From assembly GCA_035317605.1 (NCBI GenBank), contig DATHGT010000187.1, positions 1-18,152 on the forward strand: a stretch of DNA of 18,152 nt. Reading direction: 5' to 3'. The notes under the pieces are model-generated. The model had not been told where the DNA came from and ran no database searches. It saw only the letters and a list, made by a program, of their open reading frames with translations. Both the position numbers and the translations under genes were made by a program. This document shows positions 1 to 7,066 of this stretch, piece after piece. The DNA is from DATHGT01 sp035317605. Lineage in GTDB: Bacteria > Methylomirabilota > Methylomirabilia > Rokubacteriales > CSP1-6. Within the stretch, counting starts at the first letter, position 1. Every line of letters begins with the position of its first letter.

Positions 1-591
1 CCGACCGACGAGCTCGAAGCCGCCGCCGACCGTGTGCGTCGGCTCCGCGAGGCGCGGAGCGAGCGATTCGAGGGCGGCGAGCCGCGGCCGGAGCCGGAAG
101 GCGCGCCGCTGGCGATGGCCATGGCGACCCGCGCGGTCACCGTCGTACGGCCCGGCCCGCCGGGGTTCACGCGCGCGCTCAACGGGCGCGTGGCCGTGAT
201 CTTCCCGCGCTTCTCGGATCTGGCCCCGCGCATCACGATCGAATCGGCGCTGTGCGACGAGCCGGCGTATCTCGCGCGCGCGTTCGGACTGGCGGGGATC
301 TCCCCCGCCGTCTCGCTCGTCGGCATCGAGCCGTCGCCCGACGAGATCGCGGCGGCGGCCACGGCCGCCGCCGGCGCCGACGCTACCGTGCTGTTCCTCT
401 TCGACGGGCACCTCTACGCGTCCAACCGCGCGCTGCTCGACGCCGTGCACGCCCGCGCTCGCGCGCTCGCGGTCGTCCTGCTCCGCGACCCCTACGACGC
501 GAGCCTGCTCGCGCCCGGCGTCCTCGGCATCACCGCCTTCGGCTTCCGCCGCGTCCAGCTCGACGCCGTCATCTCCCGACTCGTGCACTGA
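1..591 (+). CDS. Glycoside hydrolase family 3, NagZ-type beta-N-acetylhexosaminidase (C-terminal part)
   Basis: The reading frame is open from the first base, so this is the 3' end (196 residues) of a gene that starts outside the window. It looks like the C-terminal accessory domain of two-domain NagZ-type family-3 enzymes, which remove N-acetylglucosamine from peptidoglycan fragments. The supports are an opening helix with an RVRRLREAR stretch, an AVTVVR strand, a Rossmann-like half, and the late motif LRDPYDASLL followed by GITAFGFRRVQLDAV, which matches the usual 'LRdPYD...tYGy...QL.A' ending. The catalytic TIM barrel, with its Asp nucleophile and His/Asp dyad, is missing here and cannot be checked. 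The gene ends 8 bases from the convergent symporter gene. A sugar kinase of the NagK type nearby fits an amino-sugar salvage role. Another beta-glycosidase specificity within family 3 remains possible. Confidence 0.72.
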   Translation, partial: PTDELEAAADRVRRLREARSERFEGGEPRPEPEGAPLAMAMATRAVTVVRPGPPGFTRALNGRVAVIFPRFSDLAPRITIESALCDEPAYLARAFGLAGISPAVSLVGIEPSPDEIAAAATAAAGADATVLFLFDGHLYASNRALLDAVHARARALAVVLLRDPYDASLLAPGVLGITAFGFRRVQLDAVISRLVH

Positions 592-599
592 GCGGACGC

Positions 600-2069
600 T
601 CACGTCTCGCGCGCGACGATCGGCGACAACAGGAGCGCGATGACCATCGTGCCGGCGGTGCCGAGGACGACCAGCCAGGACCAGGCGAAGCGCAGGGTGC
701 CGGTCTCGGAGAGGATCAGGAGGACGAGATTGACCAGCGCCATCACGACCATCGCGACGACGTTGGCGAGGTCGGCGATGGGGCGGCGGGTGAGGAGGCC
801 GAGCAGGAAGACGCCGAGCAGCGAGCCGAAGGTCACCCCCGCGATCTTGAAGGCGAGCCAGAGGATCCCGTCGAACGCGGAAAACGCGTAGGCGAGCACC
901 CCAAGCACGATCCCGAACAGCGCCACGCTCACTCGCGACACCATCAGGTAGTGCCGCTCCGACCGGTCGCGGCTCAGGAGCGGACGGTAGATGTCGGTGA
1001 CGAACGACGCGGCCAGCGACCCGAGCGGTGAGTCGATGGACGCCAGCACGATGGCCGCGAGCATGAGTCCACGCAGCGCCGCCGGCATCACCTGCTGGAC
1101 GAAATGGGGCAGGATCTCGTCGGGGCGCGGCACCGACAGTCCGGGATGCTGGGCGTAGAACGTATAGAGCGCGCTGCCCAGGCTCAGGTAGATCACGAGC
1201 GTCAGCAGCGTGCCGAGCGACGTCAGCGAGAGCGTCTTCTGACTCTCCGCGCGCGTCTCGACGGTGAGCAGCCGCTGCATGAGATCGTGATCGGTGCCGA
1301 ACGCGGCCATCGAGCCCACGAACCCGTTCAGCACCGCGACCCAGACGATGTTGGGGTCGGTGAGCGTCCGCCGCCAGAAGTCAGGGGCGCCGGGAGCGGG
1401 TCCCCAGTTGATCACGTTGAGGCGACCCGCCTGCCCCGCCACCGCGGCCACCGCGGAGAGACCGCCTTCGATGTGCGACAGCAGATAGCCGAGCGTCACC
1501 GCCCCCGCGACCAGGAACACCAGCGCCTGGAACACGTTCGTCCACACGACCGCCTTCACGCCGCCGGCGGCGATGTAGACGATCGAGACGAGCACGAACA
1601 CCGCGATGGTCGGCGCGAGCGGCCAGCCCATCAGGATCCCCACGGCCAGCGCCGCGGCCATCAGCCGCACCCCGGAGCCGAGCAGGCGCGTGACGAAGAA
1701 GAAGATGGAGCCGGTGACTTGGCTGGCGCGACCGAAGCGGTCCCGCAGGAACTCGTAGATCGTGGTGACGTCGTGGCGGTAGAAGGCCGGGATGAACAAG
1801 AAGGCCACCGCAAACTTGGCGAGGCTGGAGCCGACGAAGAACTGGGCGTACTCCCAGTTCTCCTTGTAGGCGGTGGCCGGCACCGAGATGATCGTGACCG
1901 CGCTGATCTCGGTCGCCAGGAATGACAGACACGCCGCCCACCATGGCACCCGGCGGCGGGCGAGGAAGAAGTCGCTGGTATCCCGCTGCTCGCGCCCGAA
2001 CCGAAACCCGATGGCCAGCAGGACGGCGAGGGCAAGGGCGAGGACGAGGTAGTCCGGCCAGGTGAGCAC
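600..2069 (-). CDS. Sodium:solute symporter (SSS/SLC5 family)
   Basis: This is a 489-residue inner-membrane protein with about thirteen hydrophobic segments, the normal size for a Na+-coupled symporter with the LeuT fold. Family hallmarks are the first-helix region WPDYLVLALAL, the DTSDFFLARRRVPWW segment (about residues 30-44) and GGVKAVVWTNVFQ (169-181), the family signature. The start is GTG with no convincing Shine-Dalgarno sequence. The substrate cannot be read from sequence. Symporters of this family carry sugars, amino-sugars, monocarboxylates, proline and vitamins. Position between a NagZ-type glycosidase and an amino-sugar kinase makes a (pepti)doglycan sugar attractive, but this is inference. 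It lies downstream of the MlaC-like gene on the same strand, separated by 88 bases with a hairpin. Confidence 0.88.
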   Translation of the reverse strand: MLTWPDYLVLALALAVLLAIGFRFGREQRDTSDFFLARRRVPWWAACLSFLATEISAVTIISVPATAYKENWEYAQFFVGSSLAKFAVAFLFIPAFYRHDVTTIYEFLRDRFGRASQVTGSIFFFVTRLLGSGVRLMAAALAVGILMGWPLAPTIAVFVLVSIVYIAAGGVKAVVWTNVFQALVFLVAGAVTLGYLLSHIEGGLSAVAAVAGQAGRLNVINWGPAPGAPDFWRRTLTDPNIVWVAVLNGFVGSMAAFGTDHDLMQRLLTVETRAESQKTLSLTSLGTLLTLVIYLSLGSALYTFYAQHPGLSVPRPDEILPHFVQQVMPAALRGLMLAAIVLASIDSPLGSLAASFVTDIYRPLLSRDRSERHYLMVSRVSVALFGIVLGVLAYAFSAFDGILWLAFKIAGVTFGSLLGVFLLGLLTRRPIADLANVVAMVVMALVNLVLLILSETGTLRFAWSWLVVLGTAGTMVIALLLSPIVARET

Positions 2070-2130
2070 GCCCGGTCATTCGAGCATGCTTGTTGCGCGA
2101 TGTATCCCGGTTTTTTACACACCTGCCCCC

Positions 2131-2151
2131 GGTCCCGCCTATCGCGGGACC
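2131..2151. other. Perfect 8-bp hairpin between mlaC-like and symporter genes
   Basis: GGTCCCGC and GCGGGACC flank a 5-base loop and can be extended by three G:C pairs past a small bulge. It lies 7 bases after the stop of the MlaC-like gene on the minus strand and upstream of the symporter. No T-run follows it in the direction of transcription: the six T residues nearby are on the plus strand and read as A in the transcript. It is therefore better seen as an mRNA processing, stabilising or attenuating structure than as an intrinsic terminator. Confidence 0.4.
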
Positions 2152-2157
2152 CTGGGA

Positions 2158-2796
2158 TCAGGAGCGGCGGTCGGCGGTTTTGATCGGGATCCGGCCCTTG
2201 CGCAGGGTCTCGACGAGGCCGTTGTAGGAGGAGGCCGAGATCACCCGGTTGAACTGCCCACGGTAGGTCGAAACGAAGCTGACGCCGTCGATCAGGATGT
2301 CGTAGACCTTCCAGCGGTTATCCCGACGGTGGAGCCGGTAGTCCAGCGCCGTTTCCGCCCGCCCGCGCGGGGACACGATCCGGGAGCGGACGACCGCGTA
2401 TCCTCCGTCGACCGTCTCGCCGACGTAGGTGATCTTCTCGCCCGTGTATCCCTCGATCCGCCCGACGTAGGAGCGTTCCAGCAAGTCCGTGAAAAGTGTG
2501 ACGAATTCGGCCTGCTCGGCGCGGGTTCGGCCCGCCCAGTGGCGAGACAGCGTGCGTCGCGCCATCTCGTCGAAGTCGAACAACTCGCCGGCGATCTTCC
2601 GTATCTCGGGCCGGGGCCGCGCCTCGGGGGGGACGCGGGGCTCGACCCGATCGGCGCGGGTGAGGCTGGCTTCCCCAGCTTCGAGCACCGCGACGACGCG
2701 ATCGACAGCGGCTTGGACGACCTGTTTCGGCGTCGTGGCCGGAGAACCAGTGAGAGAGGCAAACACCATCAGAGCGGCGGCAATTGATTTGTCCAT
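2158..2796 (-). CDS. MlaC/Ttg2D-family phospholipid-binding ABC transporter substrate-binding protein
   Basis: This 212-residue protein matches the MlaC (Tol_Tol_Ttg2) family, soluble periplasmic proteins that hold a phospholipid and shuttle it between the outer membrane and the MlaFEDB transporter. Typical landmarks are LFDFDEMARRTLSRHW (72-87), FVTLFTDLLERSY (98-110), KITYVGETVDGGYAVVRSRI (121-140), DYRLHRRDNRWKVYDILIDG (152-171) and a final QFNR...SSYNGLVETLR. The N-terminus is a short signal peptide (Lys3, then a hydrophobic run to about residue 18), with likely cleavage near SPA-TT. An in-frame stop four codons before the ATG fixes the open frame. There is no strong ribosome site, and TAAAAC six bases before the ATG might be a -10 of a leaderless transcript. 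No mlaD, E or F partner is in view, so it is an orphan here. It is divergent from the kinase gene. Confidence 0.9.
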   Translation of the reverse strand: MDKSIAAALMVFASLTGSPATTPKQVVQAAVDRVVAVLEAGEASLTRADRVEPRVPPEARPRPEIRKIAGELFDFDEMARRTLSRHWAGRTRAEQAEFVTLFTDLLERSYVGRIEGYTGEKITYVGETVDGGYAVVRSRIVSPRGRAETALDYRLHRRDNRWKVYDILIDGVSFVSTYRGQFNRVISASSYNGLVETLRKGRIPIKTADRRS

Positions 2797-2938
2797 GATG
2801 AAGTTTTAGAAGACGAATGCACGCCGGGTGCCACCCCCGCCGACGCCGTAGCGCCGCCAAGCCGAGGCGAAAAAAGGACGTCGAGAGCAATGGGGGAACA
2901 GGCCCACGTCGCGTCGCATAATGCCGGGGAGCTCGCCG
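2797..2938. other. Divergent intergenic region, mlaC-like / kinase
   Basis: This 142-base spacer separates two genes that point away from each other. It should carry promoters for both. I see no good paired -35/-10 for the kinase. Its right end carries GGGGAG (2926-2931) seven bases before the chosen ATG, a ribosome site that decides the kinase start. Nothing else stands out. Confidence 0.4.
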
Positions 2939-3811
2939 ATGTCCGTGATTCGACCCGTCAGATCGTCGATCGTGATCGGCGCCGACCTCGGCGCCACCCG
3001 GCTCCGTCTCATCGCGGTGCGCGACGGCCACGTCGTCGGACGGCTCTCGACGGCCGCACCCTCGGGTTCAGATCTGTGGAAGTTTCTCCACGGCGTCTGG
3101 AAAGAACGCGGCTGGACGCGTCGTGAGGTGGGAGCGCTCGTGATCGCTTCACGCGGGATCTGGACCGCGCGCGAGCGGCGCGCTCTGGCCGTCCGACTCG
3201 CTCGGCTCGCGGCGCACGTCGAGGTGCTGTCCGACGCTCAGGCCGCGTTGCTGGGAGCCCTCGGAGACTCTCCCGGAGTGCTCATCCTCGCCGGTACCGG
3301 ATCGATCGTCATCGGCCGCGACGCTCGCGGGGGGTGGGCTCGCGCGGGAGGGCTCGGTCCGCTGCTCGGCGACGAGGGCTCGGCCTTCTGGATCGGCCGG
3401 GCGTGGCTGCGCGCGACCACCCATGGCGAAGACTTTCTCCCGGTCCGCCGACTGGTCACCGGCCCGAACGCGGTGGCGCGCATCGCGGCCCTGGCCCCGG
3501 CGGTCTTGAGCCGAGCTCGCCGGGGCGACCGCAGGGCGCGGGCGATCGTGAGCGAGGCGCAGATGCACCTGGCGAAGCTCGCCCGCGACGTGGCGCGCCA
3601 GCTTCGTCTTCCGAGTCCGATCACGGTGAGCTGGGCCGGCGGCGTGCTCGACGATTCCCGATTTCGTGTAGGGCTCGAGCGGGCGGTGACGAGGAGCGGC
3701 CTCCGCGCGCGGTGGCGCGCTCCCGTCGCCGCGCCCGTGGTCGCGGCCGTCGCGCTCGCTCAGCGGGCGCTGGGCACCCTGCCCGAAGCGCTGGGCAGGC
3801 GCGTGCTATAA
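2939..3811 (+). CDS. BadF/BadG/BcrA/BcrD-type ATPase, N-acetylglucosamine kinase-like
   Basis: This is a 290-residue sugar kinase of the actin/hexokinase superfamily, in the branch that includes GlcNAc kinase NagK and the MurNAc/GlcNAc kinase MurK. It would phosphorylate a salvaged amino sugar in the cytoplasm with ATP. Visible motifs are the phosphate-1 loop IGADLGATRLRLIAV (13-27), SDAQAALLGAL with the presumed catalytic Asp99, the phosphate-2 loop LAGTGSIVIG (117-126), GGLGPLLGDEGSAFWIG (137-153) and a late AGGVLDD adenosine-type motif. The ATG chosen has GGGGAG seven bases upstream; an in-frame ATG 18 bases earlier is possible but lacks this. Its stop codon forms part of the -10-like sequence of the next gene. 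The exact sugar is uncertain, but a nearby NagZ-like glycosidase and a symporter favour peptidoglycan sugars. Confidence 0.78.
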   Translation: MSVIRPVRSSIVIGADLGATRLRLIAVRDGHVVGRLSTAAPSGSDLWKFLHGVWKERGWTRREVGALVIASRGIWTARERRALAVRLARLAAHVEVLSDAQAALLGALGDSPGVLILAGTGSIVIGRDARGGWARAGGLGPLLGDEGSAFWIGRAWLRATTHGEDFLPVRRLVTGPNAVARIAALAPAVLSRARRGDRRARAIVSEAQMHLAKLARDVARQLRLPSPITVSWAGGVLDDSRFRVGLERAVTRSGLRARWRAPVAAPVVAAVALAQRALGTLPEALGRRVL

Positions 3812-3812
3812 G
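3804..3812 (+). promoter_or_regulatory. Extended -10 promoter (TGC-TATAAG) for a possibly leaderless PAP2 transcript
   Basis: TG-N-TATAAG matches an extended -10 element in a setting that is otherwise very GC-rich. It ends seven bases before the ATG of the phosphatase, so transcription would begin at or beside that ATG. The TAA inside it is also the stop codon of the kinase. No -35 is evident, as is usual for extended -10 promoters. The PAP2 gene has no Shine-Dalgarno sequence, which agrees with a leaderless message. Confidence 0.42.
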
Positions 3813-3819
3813 AAATCGG

Positions 3820-4437
3820 ATGCCGCCCGCCCTCGCTCAGCGTCGCGTGTTGATCGCCGCCGTCTTCTCGCTGCTCGTGTTCGGCAGCTTGATCATCATC
3901 GCGTTGACGCCCGCGCTCCACGGGCTCGACCGGCAGTTGAAGCTCGCGTTCGACGCCACCCGTCACCCGATCCTCGAGGTGACGATGCGCACGGCCACCC
4001 GGATGGGCGACGGCTGGATGCTCCTGGTGTTCACGGTGGTCACGTGGCTCGTGCTGAGGCGGGCGGGCGATCGACTCGCCTCCCGCCTGCCCGTGGTCAT
4101 GCTGGGCTCGGCCGCGGCCGAATGGCTCCTCAAGTGGCTGGTGGCTCGCCGCCGCCCGCGCGGAGGCCCGTTCGCGTTTCCCAGCGGCCACGTGTTCACG
4201 TCGGTCGTCTTTTTCGGCGCGGTGATCTACCTCTTGTGGACTCGCGACGTGGCGCGGCCGTGGCGCCTGGCGGGTACGACCGTCTGCGCGCTCCTCATCG
4301 TGGGCATCGCGCTCAGCCGCATGTATCTGCGCTTCCACTGGCTGACCGACGTGCTCGGCGGCCTCAGCGGCGGCGCCGCCTACCTGCTGATCGCGCTCGC
4401 CATCGCCGACCGGCCGCCGCGCGAGGTGTCAGCGTGA
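3820..4437 (+). CDS. PAP2-family membrane phosphatase
   Basis: This 205-residue membrane protein, with about five to six hydrophobic segments, carries all three signature motifs of the PAP2 (type 2 phosphatidic acid phosphatase) family. They are K105-x6-R112-P113, P121-S-G-H124 and S166-R167-x5-H173-x3-D177. His173 is the expected nucleophile and His124 the acid. Such enzymes remove phosphate from lipids such as phosphatidic acid, phosphatidylglycerol phosphate or undecaprenyl pyrophosphate, with the active site facing the periplasm. Neighbouring envelope-salvage genes make undecaprenyl pyrophosphate recycling a fair guess, not a demonstrated one. The start is eight bases after the kinase stop. 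The stop overlaps the GTG start of the following gene, so the two are translationally coupled. Confidence 0.92.
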   Translation: MPPALAQRRVLIAAVFSLLVFGSLIIIALTPALHGLDRQLKLAFDATRHPILEVTMRTATRMGDGWMLLVFTVVTWLVLRRAGDRLASRLPVVMLGSAAAEWLLKWLVARRRPRGGPFAFPSGHVFTSVVFFGAVIYLLWTRDVARPWRLAGTTVCALLIVGIALSRMYLRFHWLTDVLGGLSGGAAYLLIALAIADRPPREVSA

Positions 4438-4787
4438 ACGCCCCGCGACAGCGCCGGCTCGTGATCACCGTCTGCCCGCAGGAGCCGGGAATGGTCATGC
4501 TGGCGGTCCGGCGCGGCGAGCGCCGCCACCGGCTCGGCGCCCGCGCGATCGCCCGTCACCTGGCCGACCTCGCCGCCGAGCGCCTCCTCTCGGACCGCGT
4601 GGAGATTCGTCACGGCTGCGCCGGAGGCTGCTGGCTCAAAGGCCCGAACGTCAGCGTGATGATCTATCCCGTCACGCCCCCGGGCGAGCGCCCCGACCAC
4701 GTCGCCGTCGCCTGGAAAAGCTACGTCGCGTCCCTCGACGAGCTGGACTGCCTCGAGACGATCCTGGAAGAAAACCTCCAACCGTAA
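4434..4787 (+). CDS. Small cysteine-containing protein, DUF1636-like (possible 2Fe-2S/metal-binding)
   Basis: This 117-residue soluble protein resembles the DUF1636 family, described as predicted metal-binding and related to thioredoxin-fold 2Fe-2S ferredoxins. Its pattern is an early strand ending in Cys14 (LVITVC), a helical middle, then RHGCAGGCW with Cys62 and Cys66, a strand SVMIYP, a conserved aromatic region WKSYV, and a last Cys106. Four cysteines in this order could ligate a cluster, but the first pair of the classical motif is reduced to one residue, so binding is uncertain. The GTG start lies inside the stop of the phosphatase gene (GTGA overlap), indicating translational coupling. 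The role of the pair is unknown. Confidence 0.6.
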   Translation: MNAPRQRRLVITVCPQEPGMVMLAVRRGERRHRLGARAIARHLADLAAERLLSDRVEIRHGCAGGCWLKGPNVSVMIYPVTPPGERPDHVAVAWKSYVASLDELDCLETILEENLQP

Positions 4788-4814
4788 AGGGATACTCGTA
4801 CTTCCCACTCACCG

Positions 4815-4842
4815 ACACCACGACGACACGGAAGCGTGGCGT
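4815..4842 (-). terminator. Weak hairpin in the convergent gap after the Uma2 gene
   Basis: ACACCACG and CGTGGCGT form an eight-pair stem with a 12-base loop. The one imperfect pair is an A-C mismatch in plus-strand RNA but a U-G wobble in minus-strand RNA, so the structure suits the minus-strand transcript ending after the Uma2 gene. There is no T-run. This is a weak terminator candidate in the 64-base gap between convergent genes. Confidence 0.22.
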
Positions 4843-4851
4843 ATTCGCGGA

Positions 4852-5484
4852 TCAGCTGGCGGGGAGAATCTCGCGCAGACAGACGAGCGTCGACGGAAGA
4901 GGATCTCGCCAGAGCCAGCCGACGTCGATCCAGAAGCCGGGGACGACGCGGGACATCAAGCGACCGGCGGCCAGATGCCGCGAGGCGTAGCCGCTTGGCT
5001 CTTTGACCTCGGCCAGGGCGATCTGCTCGAACGGGTTGATCAGCCAGATCTCTTCGATTCCCGCCTCACGGTAACGTGGAAGCTTTTCCCGAACGGCGAG
5101 GCGTGGATCGCTGTCCGAGGCGATCTCGATGACGAAGTCGGCGGGACCCTCGAGCCGAGTCCGGGTCAGCAGATGACGTCGCTCCTCACGGACGACGAGC
5201 AGATCGGGCTCCGGTGACCAGTGCTCGTCGAGCCTCATCGGATAACGCGACCCTCGGACGACGGCGCCGCCCCGCTCGTCGAGATAGGCGCTCAGCAGCG
5301 TGATCAGGAAGCGGAAGCAGTCCTCGTGTCGATTGGATGCCGGTGAATGCATGACGAGCCGCCCGTCGAGATACTCCCAGTTGCTGTCTTCGGTCGCGTC
5401 CCGGTAGAACTCCTCTTCGGTCACGAACGGCTTCACGAGCAGAAAGGGGGGCGCCACCTTCAGGGTGATTTCATAGACTTCCAT
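4852..5484 (-). CDS. Uma2 family (DUF820) PD-(D/E)xK nuclease-fold protein
   Basis: This 210-residue protein belongs to the Uma2/DUF820 family, which has a restriction-endonuclease-like fold and is abundant in cyanobacteria and some soil bacteria. Its cellular role is not established. The core is readable: FYRDATEDSNWEYLDGRLVMHSP with Glu37, then PEPDLLVV with Asp94, FVIEIASDSDP with Glu120, EKLPRYREAGIEEIWLINP with Lys134, so the Asp/Glu/Lys active-site set is intact. The ATG was chosen because GGAGG sits nine bases before it. The open frame continues 53 codons further upstream into the permease gene, without family similarity. It follows the permease by 46 bases on the same strand and may share its transcript. 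Confidence 0.88.
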   Translation of the reverse strand: MEVYEITLKVAPPFLLVKPFVTEEEFYRDATEDSNWEYLDGRLVMHSPASNRHEDCFRFLITLLSAYLDERGGAVVRGSRYPMRLDEHWSPEPDLLVVREERRHLLTRTRLEGPADFVIEIASDSDPRLAVREKLPRYREAGIEEIWLINPFEQIALAEVKEPSGYASRHLAAGRLMSRVVPGFWIDVGWLWRDPLPSTLVCLREILPAS

Positions 5485-5530
5485 CGTCTGCGTCCTCCGG
5501 ATTCGATTCTCGGTGGCCACCTTCAGGCCG

Positions 5531-6835
5531 TCAATGTCCAATCTTTGATACAGCCCGCGCGGCCAGGTAGTAGAAGACGGGTCCGGTGAGTGCGGCGATC
5601 GCGCCGGCCAAGGTGTTGCGCCAGCCGGCGGTGGCCATGGCAAGCAGCGCGAAGAGCGCGGGGCACAGCGCGACCAGGAACATCCCGGCGGCGCCGCCTC
5701 CCACGCGGAACGGCCGGGAGAGCGCCGGCTCGGCGAGGCGGAGGCGGACGAAGGCGGCCAGCTCGACGAGCAGGCTCAGTGAGTAGAGCCACACGTTGAG
5801 AACGATCAGCTCACGGAACGAGAACACCGCGAACCCCGCGTAGATCGCCGCGGAGACGACGACCGCGACCCACGGGGTGCCGTACCGCTCGTGGACCCGG
5901 GTGAGCGCGCGGGGAAGCTGATGGTTCCGGGCGAGCACGAACGGCAGTCGTGAGTTCGTGAGGACCAGGGCCAGGAAGAGTCCCATCGTGCTGAGCACCG
6001 CGCCGAGCGCGACCGCGTGGCCGAGCCACGCGCCGCCGACGCCGGCGGCGATCCGCGGGAGCGAGCCCGTGGACCACGTTCGCCAGTCGACGCCGGCGCC
6101 GAGGGCGACCGTCACCGGCAGCACGTAGCCGGCGACCACGATGGGCAGCGTCACGCGCGTGGCCGCGGCGAACGCGCGCTCGGGCCGCCGGGTCTCGCCC
6201 AGCGTGGTGGACGGCGTGTCCCAACCCCCATAGTTCCACATCACGACGGCCAGCCCGAGGCCGAATCCACCCACCAGTGACTGGCCTTCCGCGAGGAACG
6301 GCACCCACGGCGTCGCGCGGAGCCCCGACAGTCCCACCACGACGAGCGCAGCGATCGGGACCAGCACGCCCACGGCCAGCGCCACCGCGAGGCGGCCGAC
6401 CGGGCGCACGCCGAGCACGTTGAGCACGGTGAGGCCGACGATGAAGGCGACGGCCAGCAGCCACCGCTCGACGGCCGTCATCGCCGGATACCAGAACTTG
6501 AGATATTCGACGAACAGCGCGGGGTAGATCGCCACGTCCACGAAGCTGTCGAGCCAGCTCCACCAGCCGACCTGGAAGCTCCAGAACGGGCCGAACGCGC
6601 GGCGCACCCAGGTGACGTAACCGCCCTCGGCGGGGATCGCGGAGGCCAGCTCGGACATCACGAGGCTGACGGGAAGGCTCCACACGAGCGGGGTGAGCAC
6701 GAGCAGCAGCAGCGCGAGGCCGGGACCGAACGAGGGGACGACGTCCTCGATGCCGTAGGGTCCGCCGCTGACGTTGAAGAAGACGACGGCGGCGAGGGGG
6801 ACGAGGCCGAGCTCCTGGCGGAGCCGCCCGGTCAT
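5531..6835 (-). CDS. APC-superfamily permease, plant polyamine transporter (PUT/LAT)-like
   Basis: This 434-residue protein with about twelve transmembrane segments belongs to the amino acid-polyamine-organocation superfamily. The N-terminal half closely recalls plant polyamine uptake transporters. FFNVSGGPYGIEDVV (19-33) is the first-helix substrate/ion motif, followed by ELASAIPAEGGYVTWVRRAF (62-81), GPFWSFQVGWWSWLDS and ALFVEYLKFW. Uptake of polyamines or amino acids driven by an ion gradient is therefore likely, but substrate is inferred from similarity. The ATG lies four bases after the stop of the 74-residue protein gene and has no clear ribosome site, which suggests translation coupled to the upstream gene. 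The Uma2 gene follows. Confidence 0.87.
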   Translation of the reverse strand: MTGRLRQELGLVPLAAVVFFNVSGGPYGIEDVVPSFGPGLALLLLVLTPLVWSLPVSLVMSELASAIPAEGGYVTWVRRAFGPFWSFQVGWWSWLDSFVDVAIYPALFVEYLKFWYPAMTAVERWLLAVAFIVGLTVLNVLGVRPVGRLAVALAVGVLVPIAALVVVGLSGLRATPWVPFLAEGQSLVGGFGLGLAVVMWNYGGWDTPSTTLGETRRPERAFAAATRVTLPIVVAGYVLPVTVALGAGVDWRTWSTGSLPRIAAGVGGAWLGHAVALGAVLSTMGLFLALVLTNSRLPFVLARNHQLPRALTRVHERYGTPWVAVVVSAAIYAGFAVFSFRELIVLNVWLYSLSLLVELAAFVRLRLAEPALSRPFRVGGGAAGMFLVALCPALFALLAMATAGWRNTLAGAIAALTGPVFYYLAARAVSKIGH

Positions 6836-6839
6836 CCGT

Positions 6840-7064
6840 CTAGGATTGCTGGGCGGCGGCGATCAGCCGGGGCAGCTCCTTGACCCACTCCTCGATGGGG
6901 CGCTCGGCGTCGACGATGATCTCGAGCTTGCCGCTCGGCATCCGCCGCACGCGGCCCGGCGAGCCCGGACCGAGCGGGATGACGAGCATCTCGCGATGGA
7001 CGCCGAGCGCGTCGGTGACCTCGAAGATCGCGTCGATTTCCTTCATGGTGACGACCTGGAGCAT
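6840..7064 (-). CDS. Unrecognised 74-residue protein
   Basis: I do not recognise this small protein. It starts with ATG two bases after the stop of the YbaK-like gene and ends four bases before the permease, so it is locked into a three-gene operon, which argues that it is real. It is soluble, with alternating charged and hydrophobic residues. An N-terminal MLQVVTMKEIDAIFEV segment is followed by a Gly/Pro-rich turn (PLGPGSPGRVRR), a strand KLEIIVDAE and an amphipathic helix ending in LPRLIAAAQQS. No cysteines, signal peptide or membrane segment are present. A small partner or regulator of a neighbour is possible but unsupported. Confidence 0.62.
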   Translation of the reverse strand: MLQVVTMKEIDAIFEVTDALGVHREMLVIPLGPGSPGRVRRMPSGKLEIIVDAERPIEEWVKELPRLIAAAQQS

Positions 7065-7066
7065 GG

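Noticed and set aside
2111..2156. T-run plus hairpin as an intrinsic terminator
   Set aside because: The six T residues precede the hairpin on the plus strand, where no gene is transcribed, and become A on the minus strand. The geometry is wrong for a terminator.
5485..5643. Upstream extension of the Uma2 gene into the permease
   Set aside because: A GGAGG site lies nine bases before the internal ATG, and the extension is not Uma2-like.
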